Counted from the stretch's first letter, positions 1-10,584 are shown. The stretch: DNA of 40,076 nt from Epithemia pelagica (GCA_946965045.2 OX337243.1:1-40076), one strand, 5' to 3'. Notes: generated by a model from the letters alone, not told the origin. Made by a program: numbers and translations.

Positions 1-73
1 TTTAAATAACTCAGTTGGGTAGAGTATTGGACTGAAAATCCAAAAGGCAATAGTTCGAACCTATTTTTAAACA
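1..73 (+). tRNA. trnF: tRNA-Phe (GAA), spans the circle junction
   Basis: The complete cloverleaf starts at G40076 and continues at base 1. G40076 pairs with C72 and bases 1-6 pair with 66-71. The D stem is 9-12/22-25, the anticodon stem 27-31/39-43, and the T stem 49-53/61-65 with loop TTCGAAC. The anticodon GAA is at 34-36 and the discriminator is A73. Without the last base of the window the acceptor stem has only six pairs, so the molecule is circular or circularly permuted. Confidence 0.95.
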
Positions 74-81
74 AAAAATAT

Positions 82-480
82 ATGCTGAAAATAATAAAAA
101 AAATTCAAATATTATTAATAAATTTTAAAAATGCACAATTTAACAAAAAACTATTAGTGATTGAAAAAAATAATTTAGTATACAAGCCTATTTTAAATTT
201 ACTATGGAACAATGGTTATATTTTATATTACAATATAAAATATAATAATGATGGGAATAATAAACTAAAAATTTATTTAAAATACTTTAATAATAAGCCA
301 GTTTTGAAATATACAAAAATATTTATTTGTTCAAAGCGAAATTTTAATTTTTCGATAAACCAAATATATAAATTAAAATCAAATAGTTATTATATATTTT
401 TGACAAAACATGGTCTAAAATCATTAATAGAATGTCAAAAAGCAAATATTAATGGAAGGCTACTATTATTAATTAATTAA
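82..480 (+). CDS. rps8: Ribosomal protein S8
   Basis: This is a 132-residue, basic, divergent S8 of the mitochondrial small subunit, where the family binds the central domain of the small rRNA. The C-terminal part (residues about 106-132), with FLTKHGLKSLIECQ followed by NINGRLLLLI, matches the usual end of S8 (start of a conserved helix, then a Gly-Gly turn and a final beta strand). The length matches bacterial S8 (about 130). The ATG lies 8 bases after tRNA-Phe and rpl6 follows 17 bases downstream. The order rps8-rpl6-rps2-rps4 is that known from stramenopile mitochondria and supports the call. The N-terminal half alone would not be recognisable. Confidence 0.85.
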   Translation: MLKIIKKIQILLINFKNAQFNKKLLVIEKNNLVYKPILNLLWNNGYILYYNIKYNNDGNNKLKIYLKYFNNKPVLKYTKIFICSKRNFNFSINQIYKLKSNSYYIFLTKHGLKSLIECQKANINGRLLLLIN

Positions 481-497
481 TAATTTTATACTAGCTT

Positions 498-1076
498 ATG
501 AAAAGCCAATTAAAAAAAATTTATTTAATTCCAATACCAAAACACATTACTTTAATTTTGATAAATGAAAAAAATCATAAATTGTTTATTTTAAAATATA
601 ATAATGTAATTAAAGCAGTAAAATTAAAATTAAATTTTAACTTAATATTATTAAAAAAAAGGATTTTTTTAATAAATAATTTAGTATTAAAAATATTTGA
701 GTATTCATTAATAATTCAAAAGTCAATTATTGTAAGCTTTTTAAAACAGTTTATATTTGAATTAAATAATTACAAAATTTACAAGCAACTAAAATTAATA
801 GGGGTAGGATTTAAAGTACATAAATTTATGGCTAATGACAGTATATTGATTTTTAAGTTTGGTTTCAGTCATTCAATATACTTTAAGTTGATAAAAAATA
901 TTACTATAAAAAATTTTCATAATACGCAAATGCTTTTTTTACTATCAAATAGTTTATTAGCTATTTTAAAATATAGTAATTTTATAAAATTACTAAAACC
1001 GATTGATGTTTACACTGGTAAAGGTGTTTTTTTTTATAACGAAAATATTCATTTAAAAAAAATAAAGCATATTTAA
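498..1076 (+). CDS. rpl6: Ribosomal protein L6
   Basis: A 192-residue large-subunit protein L6. The second L6 fold repeat is recognisable: LKLIGVGFKVHKF near residue 100, then a GFSHSIYFKL segment (family GFSHPV), and near the C-terminus YTGKGVFFYNE, which corresponds to the family Y-K-G-K-G-I-R-Y-x-x-E signature. The N-terminal repeat is divergent. The ATG at 498 is the first in frame. The gene sits in the rps8-rpl6-rps2-rps4 cluster with only 5 bases before rps2, so a shared transcript is likely. Confidence 0.92.
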   Translation: MKSQLKKIYLIPIPKHITLILINEKNHKLFILKYNNVIKAVKLKLNFNLILLKKRIFLINNLVLKIFEYSLIIQKSIIVSFLKQFIFELNNYKIYKQLKLIGVGFKVHKFMANDSILIFKFGFSHSIYFKLIKNITIKNFHNTQMLFLLSNSLLAILKYSNFIKLLKPIDVYTGKGVFFYNENIHLKKIKHI

Positions 1077-1081
1077 TATTA

Positions 1082-1621
1082 ATGAAATTACTAAAATTTG
1101 ATTATATATATAATAATAATTTTAACATCAAATTTATAAATAATAATATTTTTAAAACTATTATTATTAATATTGTTTATAAAAAAATAATACAAATTAT
1201 TTATAAATTTCATTCAACAAATAAACAAATATTATTTTTAGGTATAAATAAAACAGTAGTAGGACTTTTGAAATTAATCAAAGCACATCATAAACATTTA
1301 TTTATTCCAAATCAATTTTGGGTAAATGGTATTTTAACTAATTATTTAATTTTTAATACCATTCACTTATCGAAAAGATTCCATAAACTCTTTATAAAAC
1401 TAAAATCAAAATATACTTTAAGTTTAATCATAATATTTAAAAAATTTTCATTTACAAAGGAAGTAATCAAATCAAATATTTTGAATATTAATATAAATAA
1501 TACAATAAGTACAAAACCTTATTTATTACAATTTGGATTACCAATACAAATTCAAAATAAACTATTTTATTTATTGCTTTATAAATTGATAAAATTTAAT
1601 AATATACGTGAATTATTATAA
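1082..1621 (+). CDS. rps2: Ribosomal protein S2
   Basis: A 179-residue S2 homologue, shorter than the bacterial protein (about 240). The best anchor is PNQFWVNGILTNYLIF near residues 78-93, matching the family R-W-L-G-G-x-L-T-N motif. It is preceded by ILFLGINKTVVGLL (family ILFVGTKKQA). A late GLPIQIQNKLFYLLLYKLI stretch resembles the family ending (P-I-P-x-N-D-x-S-x-x-S-I). Its last 14 bases overlap the proposed start of rps4. The assignment rests on these motifs and on gene order. Confidence 0.85.
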   Translation: MKLLKFDYIYNNNFNIKFINNNIFKTIIINIVYKKIIQIIYKFHSTNKQILFLGINKTVVGLLKLIKAHHKHLFIPNQFWVNGILTNYLIFNTIHLSKRFHKLFIKLKSKYTLSLIIIFKKFSFTKEVIKSNILNININNTISTKPYLLQFGLPIQIQNKLFYLLLYKLIKFNNIRELL

Positions 1622-2270
1622 ACCAAAATTAAAAAAAATTTTAACTGTAAACGAACAGACAATTAAAAACTATAAATTTTTTAATTTTAAAAAAAAAAAA
1701 TGGCAAAAATTTATTAATTTTTATAAACTTAACTTTATAAATAAAAAACATTATAAATTTAAATTAATCGATCAAAAAAAAAACTTATTAAATTATTATT
1801 CAACGAAGTTTAGTAGTTATAAAAACAATTATAAGCATTCAATTATATATAACAAAATATTTAAATTTTTATACCAAAGTATAATGAAAATAAATAATAC
1901 TAAAAATTTTAAACAAAATACAATTTTTAATTTTTTGGAAAATCGACTTGATATAATATTATTAAAATCCAAATATTATTTAACAATTCGAGCTACTCAT
2001 TATGCAATAAAAACTGGGTATATTTTTATAAATGATATTAAGACTAAGAAAAAATCATTTATAGTAAAATCAGGTTATTTTATTAAAGTTATAAATTGTT
2101 TAATAAATTATAATAAATTTTTAATTTACTGTTTTAAATGGGTATTGCCTTTTTCAAATTATATGATCAATTATGTTACAAAGGAACTAGTTTATTTTAA
2201 TAATATGAAAATTGAAAATTTTACATTGGAATTTCCTAATTATTTATATATAAATAAACTTTTTAATTAA
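1608..2270 (+). CDS. rps4: Ribosomal protein S4
   Basis: A 220-residue S4 of the small subunit, an early 16S-rRNA-binding protein in the family. The S4 RNA-binding domain covers about residues 110-165: FLENRLDIILLKSKYY, then TIRATHYAIKTGYIFIN and a final V-K-S-G-Y-F-I strand (family L-x-x-R-L-D and V-x-x-G-x-V-x-V-N-G). The frame is open from GTG 1608, inside rps2. No ATG lies near the N-terminus, so GTG or a nearby ATT/ATA start is inferred. The stop TAA at 2268-2270 is two bases before tRNA-Leu. Confidence 0.9.
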   Translation: MNYYKPKLKKILTVNEQTIKNYKFFNFKKKKWQKFINFYKLNFINKKHYKFKLIDQKKNLLNYYSTKFSSYKNNYKHSIIYNKIFKFLYQSIMKINNTKNFKQNTIFNFLENRLDIILLKSKYYLTIRATHYAIKTGYIFINDIKTKKKSFIVKSGYFIKVINCLINYNKFLIYCFKWVLPFSNYMINYVTKELVYFNNMKIENFTLEFPNYLYINKLFN

Positions 2271-2272
2271 AC

Positions 2273-2357
2273 ACTCATTTGGTGAAATTGGTAAACACGT
2301 CAGACTTAAAATTTGATTTTTTATTTTAAATTATTGGTTCGAGTCCAATATTGAGTA
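2273..2357 (+). tRNA. trnL(uaa): tRNA-Leu (UAA)
   Basis: Class II tRNA with an extended variable arm. Acceptor 2273-2279/2350-2356 has one T-T mismatch at the sixth pair. Anticodon stem 2300-2304/2312-2316, anticodon TAA 2307-2309. T stem 2333-2337/2345-2349 with loop TTCGAGT. Discriminator A2357. Confidence 0.92.
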
Positions 2358-2363
2358 TTTGTA

Positions 2364-2446
2364 ACCAAAATGGTGAAATTGGTAAACACACTAGTTTTAG
2401 GACCTAGTTATATAGTAGTTTAAGGGTTCAAGTCCCTTTTTTGGTA
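2364..2446 (+). tRNA. trnL(uag): tRNA-Leu (UAG)
   Basis: Class II tRNA. The seven acceptor pairs 2364-2370/2439-2445 are perfect. Anticodon TAG is at 2398-2400, in a stem whose last pair (T2395-C2403) is mismatched. T stem 2422-2426/2434-2438 with loop TTCAAGT; discriminator A2446. It shares the D-arm stretch TGGTGAAATTGGTAAACAC with the tRNA-Leu(UAA) just upstream. Confidence 0.92.
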
Positions 2447-2458
2447 GTAATTAGTAAT

Positions 2459-2833
2459 ATGTCATTAAATCAATTATATAAAAAAATATATTTTCAAAAA
2501 CAAAAATCAAAAAAAAATAAAGCAATAGCTTTAAATAAATGTCCTCAAAAGCGTGGTGTTTGTTTAAAACTAGTAATAAAAGCACCGAAAAAACCAAACT
2601 CCGCTTTACGAAAACTTGTCAAATTAAAACTAACTACAAACAAAATTGTTTATGCTCATATACCAGGTGAAGGTCATAATTTACTTGAATTTTCAACCGT
2701 ATTGATTCGCGGTGGTCGTGTTAAAGACATTCCTGGTATTAAATATAAAACAATAAGGGGCAAGTATGATCTGTTGGGCATAAAGGATCGCAAATCATCG
2801 CGGTCAAAATATGGTACTAAAAAATTATGTTAA
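2459..2833 (+). CDS. rps12: Ribosomal protein S12
   Basis: A 124-residue S12, which in the family lines the decoding centre of the small subunit. It is highly conserved: [37 protein letters not shown], and [18 protein letters not shown]. The two conserved loops that contact the A site are intact. ATG 2459 gives the family N-terminus (MSLNQLYKK); a longer frame upstream would run through tRNA-Leu(UAG). Its last seven bases overlap the start of rps7, the order of the bacterial str operon. Confidence 0.98.
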   Translation: MSLNQLYKKIYFQKQKSKKNKAIALNKCPQKRGVCLKLVIKAPKKPNSALRKLVKLKLTTNKIVYAHIPGEGHNLLEFSTVLIRGGRVKDIPGIKYKTIRGKYDLLGIKDRKSSRSKYGTKKLC

Positions 2834-3189
2834 AACTGAAAACTTCAATCATTCAAACTCTTTTGCTTAAAGGTAGTAAACCATTAAGTGAAAAATTATT
2901 TAAACAATTGGTCAAACAATTTATTATTTATAAAAAGTATAATGGTAAAAATTTATTCAAAATATTTCTTTGCTTATTATTATTTTTATTTAAACTAGTT
3001 TTTAAAACAAATAACAGTTATAAAATAATATTTCTATTGCAAACAAAATATTTTTATAGCATAAAATTTTTAGTCAAAAATAAAATTAATATTTCAAATA
3101 TTAATAAAATAATAATGTTAAAAAAACAGTATAATGATAAAATATTATTTGATTATAAAAAAATTTTATTTTTTTATCGATGGAAATAA
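2827..3189 (+). CDS. rps7: Ribosomal protein S7, shortened and divergent
   Basis: A 120-residue basic protein, about 30-35 residues shorter than typical S7. Support comes from the N-terminal [21 protein letters not shown] (family L-M-x-x-G-K-K-S-x-A-E-x-I) and from the C-terminal FFYRWK, which matches the conserved S7 ending (A-F-A-H-Y-R-W). The usual central RRVGG motif is not visible. Its ATG is inside the last codons of rps12 (ATGTTAA overlap), and rps12-rps7 is the bacterial order. The function as 3'-domain assembly protein is inferred from the family. Confidence 0.75.
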   Translation: MLKLKTSIIQTLLLKGSKPLSEKLFKQLVKQFIIYKKYNGKNLFKIFLCLLLFLFKLVFKTNNSYKIIFLLQTKYFYSIKFLVKNKINISNINKIIMLKKQYNDKILFDYKKILFFYRWK

Positions 3190-3190
3190 A

Positions 3191-3565
3191 ATGATTCAAC
3201 ATAAAACCAATTTAAAAATAATTGATAATTCAGGAGCTAAAACCGCTAAATGTATTAAAGTTTTTGGTGGTTATAAAAAAAAACAAGCATACATTGGTGA
3301 TATTGTTTTGGTCGCCATTACTGGTTTAAAAAAAAACACAAATAAATTAAATATAAAAAAACACACTATTTTTAAAGCCATTATTGTTAAAACCAAATCG
3401 ATTAATCAAAAAAATACTGGTTTTAAGTTAAAATTTCAAACAAATGACATCATATTATTAAATAAACAAAATAATCCTATCGCAAATCGAATTACTGATA
3501 TTATACCACGTTTTTTTAAAAATCGATTTTATAAATTATTAACTGTTTCATATAATTTAATATAA
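3191..3565 (+). CDS. rpl14: Ribosomal protein L14
   Basis: A 124-residue L14, close to the family length (122). The N-terminus MIQHKTNLKIIDNSGAKTAK carries the family IDNSGA signature, followed by KCIKVFGG and YIGDIVLVAI (family G-D-x-I). ATG 3191 was preferred over an upstream frame that would overlap rps7, because it begins exactly at the conserved N-terminus. It ends the ribosomal-protein block before repeat array 1. Confidence 0.95.
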   Translation: MIQHKTNLKIIDNSGAKTAKCIKVFGGYKKKQAYIGDIVLVAITGLKKNTNKLNIKKHTIFKAIIVKTKSINQKNTGFKLKFQTNDIILLNKQNNPIANRITDIIPRFFKNRFYKLLTVSYNLI

Positions 3566-4645
3566 ACACACTTTATTTAATACTTGATTATATTTTAGTA
3601 TATATCAAATCAATTTTGCATAATTATTTGGTCATTTGGTTGAAAAGATATAATTTTAATAAATAATTTTCAACCACAAATTTGAAAATTTTATTTAAAA
3701 ATTGAAAATTTGTGGTTCAAAATTCGGTATATAATAAGGCTTAAATTAGTATCAAAATCACAAAAAATCATAAATCATAGGTAGTAACCTATGATTTTAT
3801 TTATCTGTTTTGGTTATCCGTTTTTTATTTTTTAAAATAGTATAAAAAATCAATGATAATCAATTTATTAATAAGTGATTTTAATTATCATTTTATTTCA
3901 TTTTATTAAAATAAAAATAATTTTGCATAATTATTTGGTCATTTGGTTGAAAAGATATAATTTTAACAAATAATTTTGAACCACAAATTTTCAATTTTAT
4001 TTAAAAATTGAAAATTTGTGGTTCAAAATTCGGTATATAATAAGGCTTAAATTAGTATCAAAATCACAAAAAATCACAAATCATAGGTAGTAACCTATGA
4101 TTTTATTTATCTGTTTTGGTTATCCGTTTTTTATTTTTTAAAATAGTATAAAAAATCAATGATTTTAATAATTAATAATTAATTTTGATTATCATTTTAT
4201 TTCATTTTATTAGAATAAAATCAATTTTGCATAGTTATTTGGTTATTATTTTTTAAGTAGTATAAAAAATCAATGATAATCAATTTATTAATAAGTGATT
4301 TTAATTATCATTTTATTTCATTTTATTGAAATAAAAATAATTTTGCATAATTATTTGGTCATTTGGTTGAAAAGATATAATTTTAATAAGTAATTTTCAA
4401 CCACAAATTTGAAAATTTTATTTAAAAATTGAAAATTTGTGTTTCAAAATTCGGTACATAATAAGGCTTAAATTAGTATCAAAATCACGAAAAATCATAA
4501 ATCATAGGTAGTAACCTATGATTTTATTTATCCGTTTTCTATTTTTTAAAATAGTATAAAAAATCAATTTTCACAGTTATTTGGTTTAATTGTATAATAA
4601 GTGTTATTATAAATCGATTTTCATATTAAATTTTTATAATATAGT
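3566..4645 (+). repeat. Repeat array 1 (three full units and one partial)
   Basis: A 1.08-kb gap without genes. It holds divergent copies of the genome-wide unit, recognised by TTTGGTCATTTGGTTGAAAAG ending at 3647, 3954 and 4374, with a partial copy at about 4226-4260. Each full copy has the hairpin of the CCACAAATTT/AAATTTGTGG type and a second stem AAATCATAGGT-AGTA-ACCTATGATTT. These copies differ from those in arrays 2 and 3: the first hairpin often begins TTCAACCAC, and an AATGATAAT/ATTATCATT inverted repeat flanks some spacers. The last 70 bases before atp9 have a short TATAATA hairpin and nothing else recognisable. Confidence 0.9.
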
Positions 4646-4873
4646 ATGTTATTACAAGCAGCAAAATGCATTGGAGCTGGTTTAGCCACATTTGGTTTGG
4701 CTGGTGCTGGTATTGGTATTGGAAATGTTTTTGGTTCTTTATTAAATTCAATGGCTCGAAATCCCTCGTTGAAAGACGAGCTTTTCAAAATGGCTATATT
4801 GGGTTTTGCTTTAACCGAAGCTATAGCATTGTTTTCATTAATGATTGCTTTTTTATTATTATTTGCTTTTTAA
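4646..4873 (+). CDS. atp9: ATP synthase F0 subunit c
   Basis: A 75-residue proteolipid forming the rotor ring of ATP synthase in the inner membrane. Two hydrophobic helices flank the polar loop with R38-N39-P40. The essential proton-carrying glutamate is E58 in [11 protein letters not shown]. Glycine-rich helix 1 ([14 protein letters not shown]) is typical. The ATG at 4646 gives the usual organellar length. The gene lies directly downstream of repeat array 1 and 25 bases before tRNA-Lys. Confidence 0.98.
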   Translation: MLLQAAKCIGAGLATFGLAGAGIGIGNVFGSLLNSMARNPSLKDELFKMAILGFALTEAIALFSLMIAFLLLFAF

Positions 4874-4898
4874 TATTAATTAAAAAGCAAATAATAAC

Positions 4899-4971
4899 AA
4901 GTATATAACTCAATTGGTTGAGTGTGAGCCTTTTAAGCTTAATTATTTAGGTTCGAATCCTAATATACTTG
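4899..4971 (+). tRNA. trnK: tRNA-Lys (UUU)
   Basis: Perfect acceptor 4899-4905/4964-4970. D stem 4908-4911/4920-4923. Anticodon TTT 4932-4934 in stem 4925-4929/4937-4941. T stem 4947-4951/4959-4963 with loop TTCGAAT. Discriminator G4971. nad4L starts three bases downstream. Confidence 0.95.
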
Positions 4972-4974
4972 TTA

Positions 4975-5292
4975 ATGTTTGAATTAATTTTTTATATTAT
5001 AACTTGCAATATTTTAATATTTATTATTGGTTTTTTCGGTATATTTATAAATAAACGGAATATTTTTATGATTTTGGTTTCCATTGAAGTTTTATTTTTG
5101 GGCTTAAATTTAAATTTTGTAATTACTGCTATATATTTAGACGATATTGTTGGACATATTTTTGTTATATTTATTTTAACTATTATAACATGTGAATCCG
5201 CAATTGGCTTATCATTATTGATAATATTATATAAATTAAAAAAGTCCATTGATATTAATTTAGTTAAAGGATTATTATTAACGAAATTTTAA
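4975..5292 (+). CDS. nad4L: NADH dehydrogenase subunit 4L
   Basis: A 105-residue membrane subunit of complex I (NuoK homologue). Three hydrophobic segments are visible, with the second-helix pattern VSIEVLFLGLNLNFV, where the acidic E in helix 2 belongs to the proton-translocating set. The third contains a further conserved acidic residue in TCESAIGLSLL. ATG 4975 was chosen; a frame starting six bases earlier would overlap tRNA-Lys. The minus-strand frame over this gene is a shadow. Confidence 0.96.
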   Translation: MFELIFYIITCNILIFIIGFFGIFINKRNIFMILVSIEVLFLGLNLNFVITAIYLDDIVGHIFVIFILTIITCESAIGLSLLIILYKLKKSIDINLVKGLLLTKF

Positions 5293-5322
5293 GTTGTAAC
5301 AATTAAAAAATAATAAACAAAA

Positions 5323-5526
5323 ATGCCTCAGTTTGATTTATTACTTATTTTTTCACTATTAAAAGACTTAACATTAACTTTAATATTTTATTATTTAACT
5401 TTTTCAATTTTATTTGTGCAAAATATAACAACATTTAAATTTCGAACAAAAATTTTAAAAACTCAAAATTCAATTTTATTAAAAGCTATTATAACTGCAA
5501 ACAAATTATTGTTTAAAACTATATAA
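5323..5526 (+). CDS. atp8: ATP synthase F0 subunit 8
   Basis: A 67-residue small protein starting [10 protein letters not shown], the hallmark N-terminus of subunit 8 (family MPQLD). One membrane segment (residues about 8-32) is followed by a basic C-terminal half. It contributes to the peripheral stalk of mitochondrial ATP synthase. It lies between nad4L and nad11, not beside atp6. Subunit 8 is poorly conserved, so the call rests on the N-terminus, size and topology. Confidence 0.88.
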   Translation: MPQFDLLLIFSLLKDLTLTLIFYYLTFSILFVQNITTFKFRTKILKTQNSILLKAIITANKLLFKTI

Positions 5527-5567
5527 TAGTTTTAAACAATAACTTGTTTTTTATACAAAAAATTAAA

Positions 5568-6182
5568 ATGAGTATTAAAAAAGTATCATTATTATTATAT
5601 TTAATTACTAATGGTATACAAATACCACATTACTGTTTTTATAATGATTTATCAATAGCGGGTAATTGCCGAGTTTGTTTAGTTGAAATTAATAAAGCAC
5701 CAAAACCTATAGTATCATGTTCAACCAATATTGAAATTATTTTAAATAAAAATCAAATTTTTTTTGATACTCCATTAGTTAAAAAAGCTCGTGAAAATAT
5801 AATTGAATTTTTATTATTGAACCATCCATTAGACTGTCCGATTTGTGACCAAGGTGGCGATTGTGACTTACAGGATCAGTCAATTTTTTTTGGTTTTATT
5901 AAACGTCGTTTTTTTAATTACAAACGTATTGTTAACGATAAGGAACTTGGACCTATTATAAAAACTGTTATGACAAGGTGTATTCACTGCACGCGTTGTG
6001 TTAGGTTTTTTAATGATATTTGTGGATCAAATGAGTTAGGTGTTTTTGGGCGGGGTAATAAAAGTGAAATTGGATCATACACACATAAAATAATATTTTC
6101 CGAGCTATCAGCTAATGTAATTGATATTTGTCCTGTTGGTTGGTTGACTAATCAAATTTTCAATAGGAGCGTTAACGACTAA
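5568..6182 (+). CDS. nad11a: NADH dehydrogenase subunit 11, iron-sulfur half (nad11a)
   Basis: A 204-residue N-terminal half of complex I subunit NuoG/Nad11. All cluster ligands are present: C23, C34, C37 and C51 for the [2Fe-2S] centre; H86, C90, C93 and C99 for the HxxxCxxCxxxxxC centre; C138, C141, C144 and C188 for the third cluster. The start is ATG 5568. After CPVG (188-191) the frame continues only as WLTNQIF plus six residues to TAA, where normal Nad11 would read CPVGALTxKxYxF. The rest of the protein is in the next frame (see nad11b). The two pieces probably assemble as separate polypeptides. Confidence 0.95.
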   Translation: MSIKKVSLLLYLITNGIQIPHYCFYNDLSIAGNCRVCLVEINKAPKPIVSCSTNIEIILNKNQIFFDTPLVKKARENIIEFLLLNHPLDCPICDQGGDCDLQDQSIFFGFIKRRFFNYKRIVNDKELGPIIKTVMTRCIHCTRCVRFFNDICGSNELGVFGRGNKSEIGSYTHKIIFSELSANVIDICPVGWLTNQIFNRSVND

Positions 6183-7704
6183 AAATTATCCTTTTGAAAT
6201 ACGTGGGTGGGAAATTCAACAAATTGTGCATTTTGATCCGATTGACACTTTTTGTTCAAATGTAAAATTTTTAATTAATAAAAATCAAATTTTGCAAATC
6301 GAACCAACTTACTCAAGTCAATTTCATAAAAACTCATATATAAATAATAAAACACGTTATTTTTTTGATGGTCTAAAAAATTTTAATACTACTAATTTTC
6401 TATTTTTTAATAAAATTAAAAAATTAGCCAAAACTTTAGTACAAACATTGTATATTTTTGAATTAAATTTTTTAAAATATCGGTTTATAAGTTATTTTTA
6501 TATTGTTTATGAATACTTAAATTTAAATTCGTTATGTTTATTAGCTTTATTTAAACAAAAATACTTTTTCTTTAAAATTATCAATGCTAATAATGTTAAA
6601 ACAAATAATAATTTAGAGCATACTTTATTGTTTAATTTAATAAAATTAAATAACTCAAATATGTGTTTATTAATTAATTCAAATATAAAATTGCAAAATA
6701 GTTTATTATATTTAAAACTAAAACAGCGTTTTTTGAAAGGTTCCTTTAAATTATTTAGTATTAGTTCATTTTTTAATTTAGTTTTTTCATTTAAATTGTT
6801 GAGTAATAATTTAAAAACTCTTATTTTGATTACGGAAGGTCGCCATCCAATTTGTCAAAATATAATAGCTGCGAAAGCACCATTTTTTATATTTAATTCC
6901 GATTTATATAAACGTATTGATAATCCTATTATTTATATAATTATGTTATATTTAAATAAGTTCATTTATTTTTACAAATTAAATATATTAAATTCATCAA
7001 TTTGGAATACTGGTATTAATTTAATTAATACAGATTCTAACAACACTAATAAAATTATTTATCAATTTAGTTTTATTTATTTTATTAATATTGAAAATAA
7101 AAATTTATTAATATTAACAAAAATTAAATTACTATATTTAACAAAAATTATTAACTTGATGTCAATTAAAAAAACATATCTAAATCAAAATTATTTTAAT
7201 ATGTTTTCAAATTCATTAGTATTACCGAAAAATTCAACTCATTTTTATTTACCAACAAAAAATATATTTGAAAATATCGAATTATTTTTCAATACACAAG
7301 GAATCATAAAACAAACAAACAAATTATTTTCGTTGAATAATTTAAAATCAAGTTGGAAATTATTACGAGTTCTATTAACAAAGTTAAATACTGTAAACCA
7401 AATTATTAAAAAAACTATATTTGTTAATTATAACTTATTTAGCCATTTTAATTTTATTTTTATTATTTTTTTATTTTATTTGGCCAAAAAAATAATTACA
7501 AAAAATTTAACAATAAATAATAGTAATACATTTATATTTAAAAATATATTATTTAATATAAATAAACAAGTTAAATACGTAAATACAATTATTAAATTTT
7601 CATTAAATGACTTTTTTATTGGCAATGATGGCTTCACTAATCAATCATTAATTTTAATAAAATGTTCAAAAATTAATCGAATTCAAGTAACAAATTTCTT
7701 TTAA
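6163..7704 (+). CDS. nad11b: NADH dehydrogenase subunit 11, C-terminal half (nad11b)
   Basis: The remaining Nad11 domain (about 513 residues), corresponding to the molybdopterin-oxidoreductase-like part. The frame is closed upstream by TGA at 6145-6147. The first recognisable residues are [17 protein letters not shown], beginning at ATA 6163 and matching the family G-A-L-T-S-K-x-Y-x-F-x-x-R-x-W-E. An ATA start is inferred; the first GTG is 6226, which would lose this conserved block. The later part is strongly diverged and rich in Asn, Lys and Leu. It overlaps nad11a by about 20 bases in a +1 frame. Confidence 0.85.
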   Translation: MGALTTKNYPFEIRGWEIQQIVHFDPIDTFCSNVKFLINKNQILQIEPTYSSQFHKNSYINNKTRYFFDGLKNFNTTNFLFFNKIKKLAKTLVQTLYIFELNFLKYRFISYFYIVYEYLNLNSLCLLALFKQKYFFFKIINANNVKTNNNLEHTLLFNLIKLNNSNMCLLINSNIKLQNSLLYLKLKQRFLKGSFKLFSISSFFNLVFSFKLLSNNLKTLILITEGRHPICQNIIAAKAPFFIFNSDLYKRIDNPIIYIIMLYLNKFIYFYKLNILNSSIWNTGINLINTDSNNTNKIIYQFSFIYFINIENKNLLILTKIKLLYLTKIINLMSIKKTYLNQNYFNMFSNSLVLPKNSTHFYLPTKNIFENIELFFNTQGIIKQTNKLFSLNNLKSSWKLLRVLLTKLNTVNQIIKKTIFVNYNLFSHFNFIFIIFLFYLAKKIITKNLTINNSNTFIFKNILFNINKQVKYVNTIIKFSLNDFFIGNDGFTNQSLILIKCSKINRIQVTNFF

Positions 7705-7708
7705 ATGA

Positions 7709-9199
<1,491 letters not shown>

Positions 9200-9216
9200 T
9201 TATAAAACTAATTTTT

Positions 9217-9287
9217 TGGAATATGGCTGAATGGTAAAGCATTTGTTTTTGGTACAATTTATAAAGGTTCAAATCCTTTTATTCCAT
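9217..9287 (+). tRNA. trnQ: tRNA-Gln (UUG)
   Basis: Perfect acceptor 9217-9223/9280-9286 (TGGAATA/TATTCCA). Anticodon TTG 9249-9251 with stem 9243-9246/9254-9257. T stem 9263-9267/9275-9279 with loop TTCAAAT. Discriminator T9287, which is unusual for glutamine. Confidence 0.9.
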
Positions 9288-9291
9288 AGTT

Positions 9292-10050
9292 ATGTTATTA
9301 GCTCCTTTGGAACAATTTGAAATACTATCATTAAATAATATTTTTTTATTCAATTTTAACTTATCATTAACAAATTTTTTAATTATGAATTTATTAACTT
9401 TATTTATTATTATTATTATTATATTTTTTAATAAAAACAATTTAAAAAAGACACAATATTTTTATTTGATTCCAAATAATTGGCAATATTTAATTGAACT
9501 ATTAACTACTACAATTGTAGCACAATTAATAATTAATTCAATCACAAAAAACAACAAACAGTATTTTTTTATAATTGGATTAATATTTAATTTTATTTTA
9601 TTTAGTAATATTATTGGACTTATTCCGTATTCGTTTACAGTTACAAGTCATTTATATGTGACTTTTTTATTATCATTTTCTGTTTTTATTGGTATTAATA
9701 TTATTACTATAAACAAGTATAAATTTAAAAGCTTTTTGTTATTTTTTCCCGCAAATACGTCAATTTTTCTAGCTATAATTTTAGTTCCAATCGAATTTAT
9801 ATCATATATTGCAAAACCAATCAGCTTAGGTGTTCGTCTATTCATTAATTTAATGGCAGGACACACTCTTTTGAAAGTTATTGTTGGTTTTGCATGGGAT
9901 TTATTGTTACTCGAGCTATTAAATTCATTTTTATTATTAATACCAATGATTACTTTAGTAATTTTATTTGGTTTGGAATTAGGTGTTGCATTAATTCAAA
10001 GTTATGTTTTTACGATTTTAACATGTATATATATTGAGGATGGAAGTTAG
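9292..10050 (+). CDS. atp6: ATP synthase F0 subunit a
   Basis: A 252-residue membrane subunit forming the proton channel with the c-ring. N-terminus MLLAPLEQFEIL is typical. The channel arginine lies in GVRLFINLMAGHTL, and the last helix contains LELGVALIQSYVFTIL. Several hydrophobic helices span the length. It ends with TAG and the rps10 frame begins at the next base. The minus-strand frame over residues about 119-192 is a shadow. Confidence 0.98.
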   Translation: MLLAPLEQFEILSLNNIFLFNFNLSLTNFLIMNLLTLFIIIIIIFFNKNNLKKTQYFYLIPNNWQYLIELLTTTIVAQLIINSITKNNKQYFFIIGLIFNFILFSNIIGLIPYSFTVTSHLYVTFLLSFSVFIGINIITINKYKFKSFLLFFPANTSIFLAIILVPIEFISYIAKPISLGVRLFINLMAGHTLLKVIVGFAWDLLLLELLNSFLLLIPMITLVILFGLELGVALIQSYVFTILTCIYIEDGS

Positions 10051-10584
10051 TTGTTATTAACAATCAATATAAAGTCAAAAAATAACAAGTCTATTTTTAA
10101 ATGTTTTTTAATATTAAGTTTTTTGTTTAATAATTCAAATGTAATCATTAAAATAGTCAATTACCAAAAAAATAAATTGATAAAATTTACTTTATTAAAG
10201 TCACCACATATTAACAAAACAGCCCAAAGTTGGTTTAATTATAATATTTATAGTACTAAAGTCAAATTAATTATTATTGATATCGAAAAATTAATATTTA
10301 ATTTTAAATACATATTAAAAATATTATTTCATGATATTTATATTAGTATAAATTACTTATATATAAATAATCGAATATTTACATTTGATTACATACTAAT
10401 TAATATAAAATCAAATAATATAAGATCAAATTTGTATTATTTCAATAATATTAATATATATATGCATATATTCAAAACTTTATTTAATATAAAAATTCAA
10501 AATTTAAATATTTTAAAAGCTAATAATTCAGTGGTAGAATATCCGTCTGATAAACGGAATGCCAACAGTTCGATCCTGTTTTAG
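10051..10584 (+). CDS. rps10: Ribosomal protein S10, frame runs into tRNA-Ile
   Basis: Recognised by FTLLKSPHINKTAQ (residues about 47-60), the S10 signature F-T-V-L-x-S-P-H-V-N-K. INIKSKNNKSI at the N-terminus fits the first strand of S10. No ATG exists; the frame is open from TTG 10051, directly after the atp6 stop, so TTG or ATC/ATA must initiate. S10 homology ends near residue 115, but the frame has no stop until 10582-10584, well inside tRNA-Ile (10517-10588). The true C-terminus is therefore unknown; the last 22 residues are tRNA sequence. Confidence 0.82.
   Translation: MLLTINIKSKNNKSIFKCFLILSFLFNNSNVIIKIVNYQKNKLIKFTLLKSPHINKTAQSWFNYNIYSTKVKLIIIDIEKLIFNFKYILKILFHDIYISINYLYINNRIFTFDYILINIKSNNIRSNLYYFNNINIYMHIFKTLFNIKIQNLNILKANNSVVEYPSDKRNANSSILF

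Noticed and set aside
3618-3660. tRNA D-arm resemblance in the repeat (ATTTGGTCATTTGGTTGAAAAG)
   Set aside because: No matching anticodon arm, T loop or acceptor pairing follows in any copy.
4666-4908. Open frame in the +2 register of atp9
   Set aside because: Shadow of atp9; it also runs into tRNA-Lys.
5568-7704. nad11 frameshift as a simple sequencing error
   Set aside because: Restoring the family sequence would require removing about 28 bases rather than one, and both reading frames are otherwise intact. It remains possible but is less likely than a real split.
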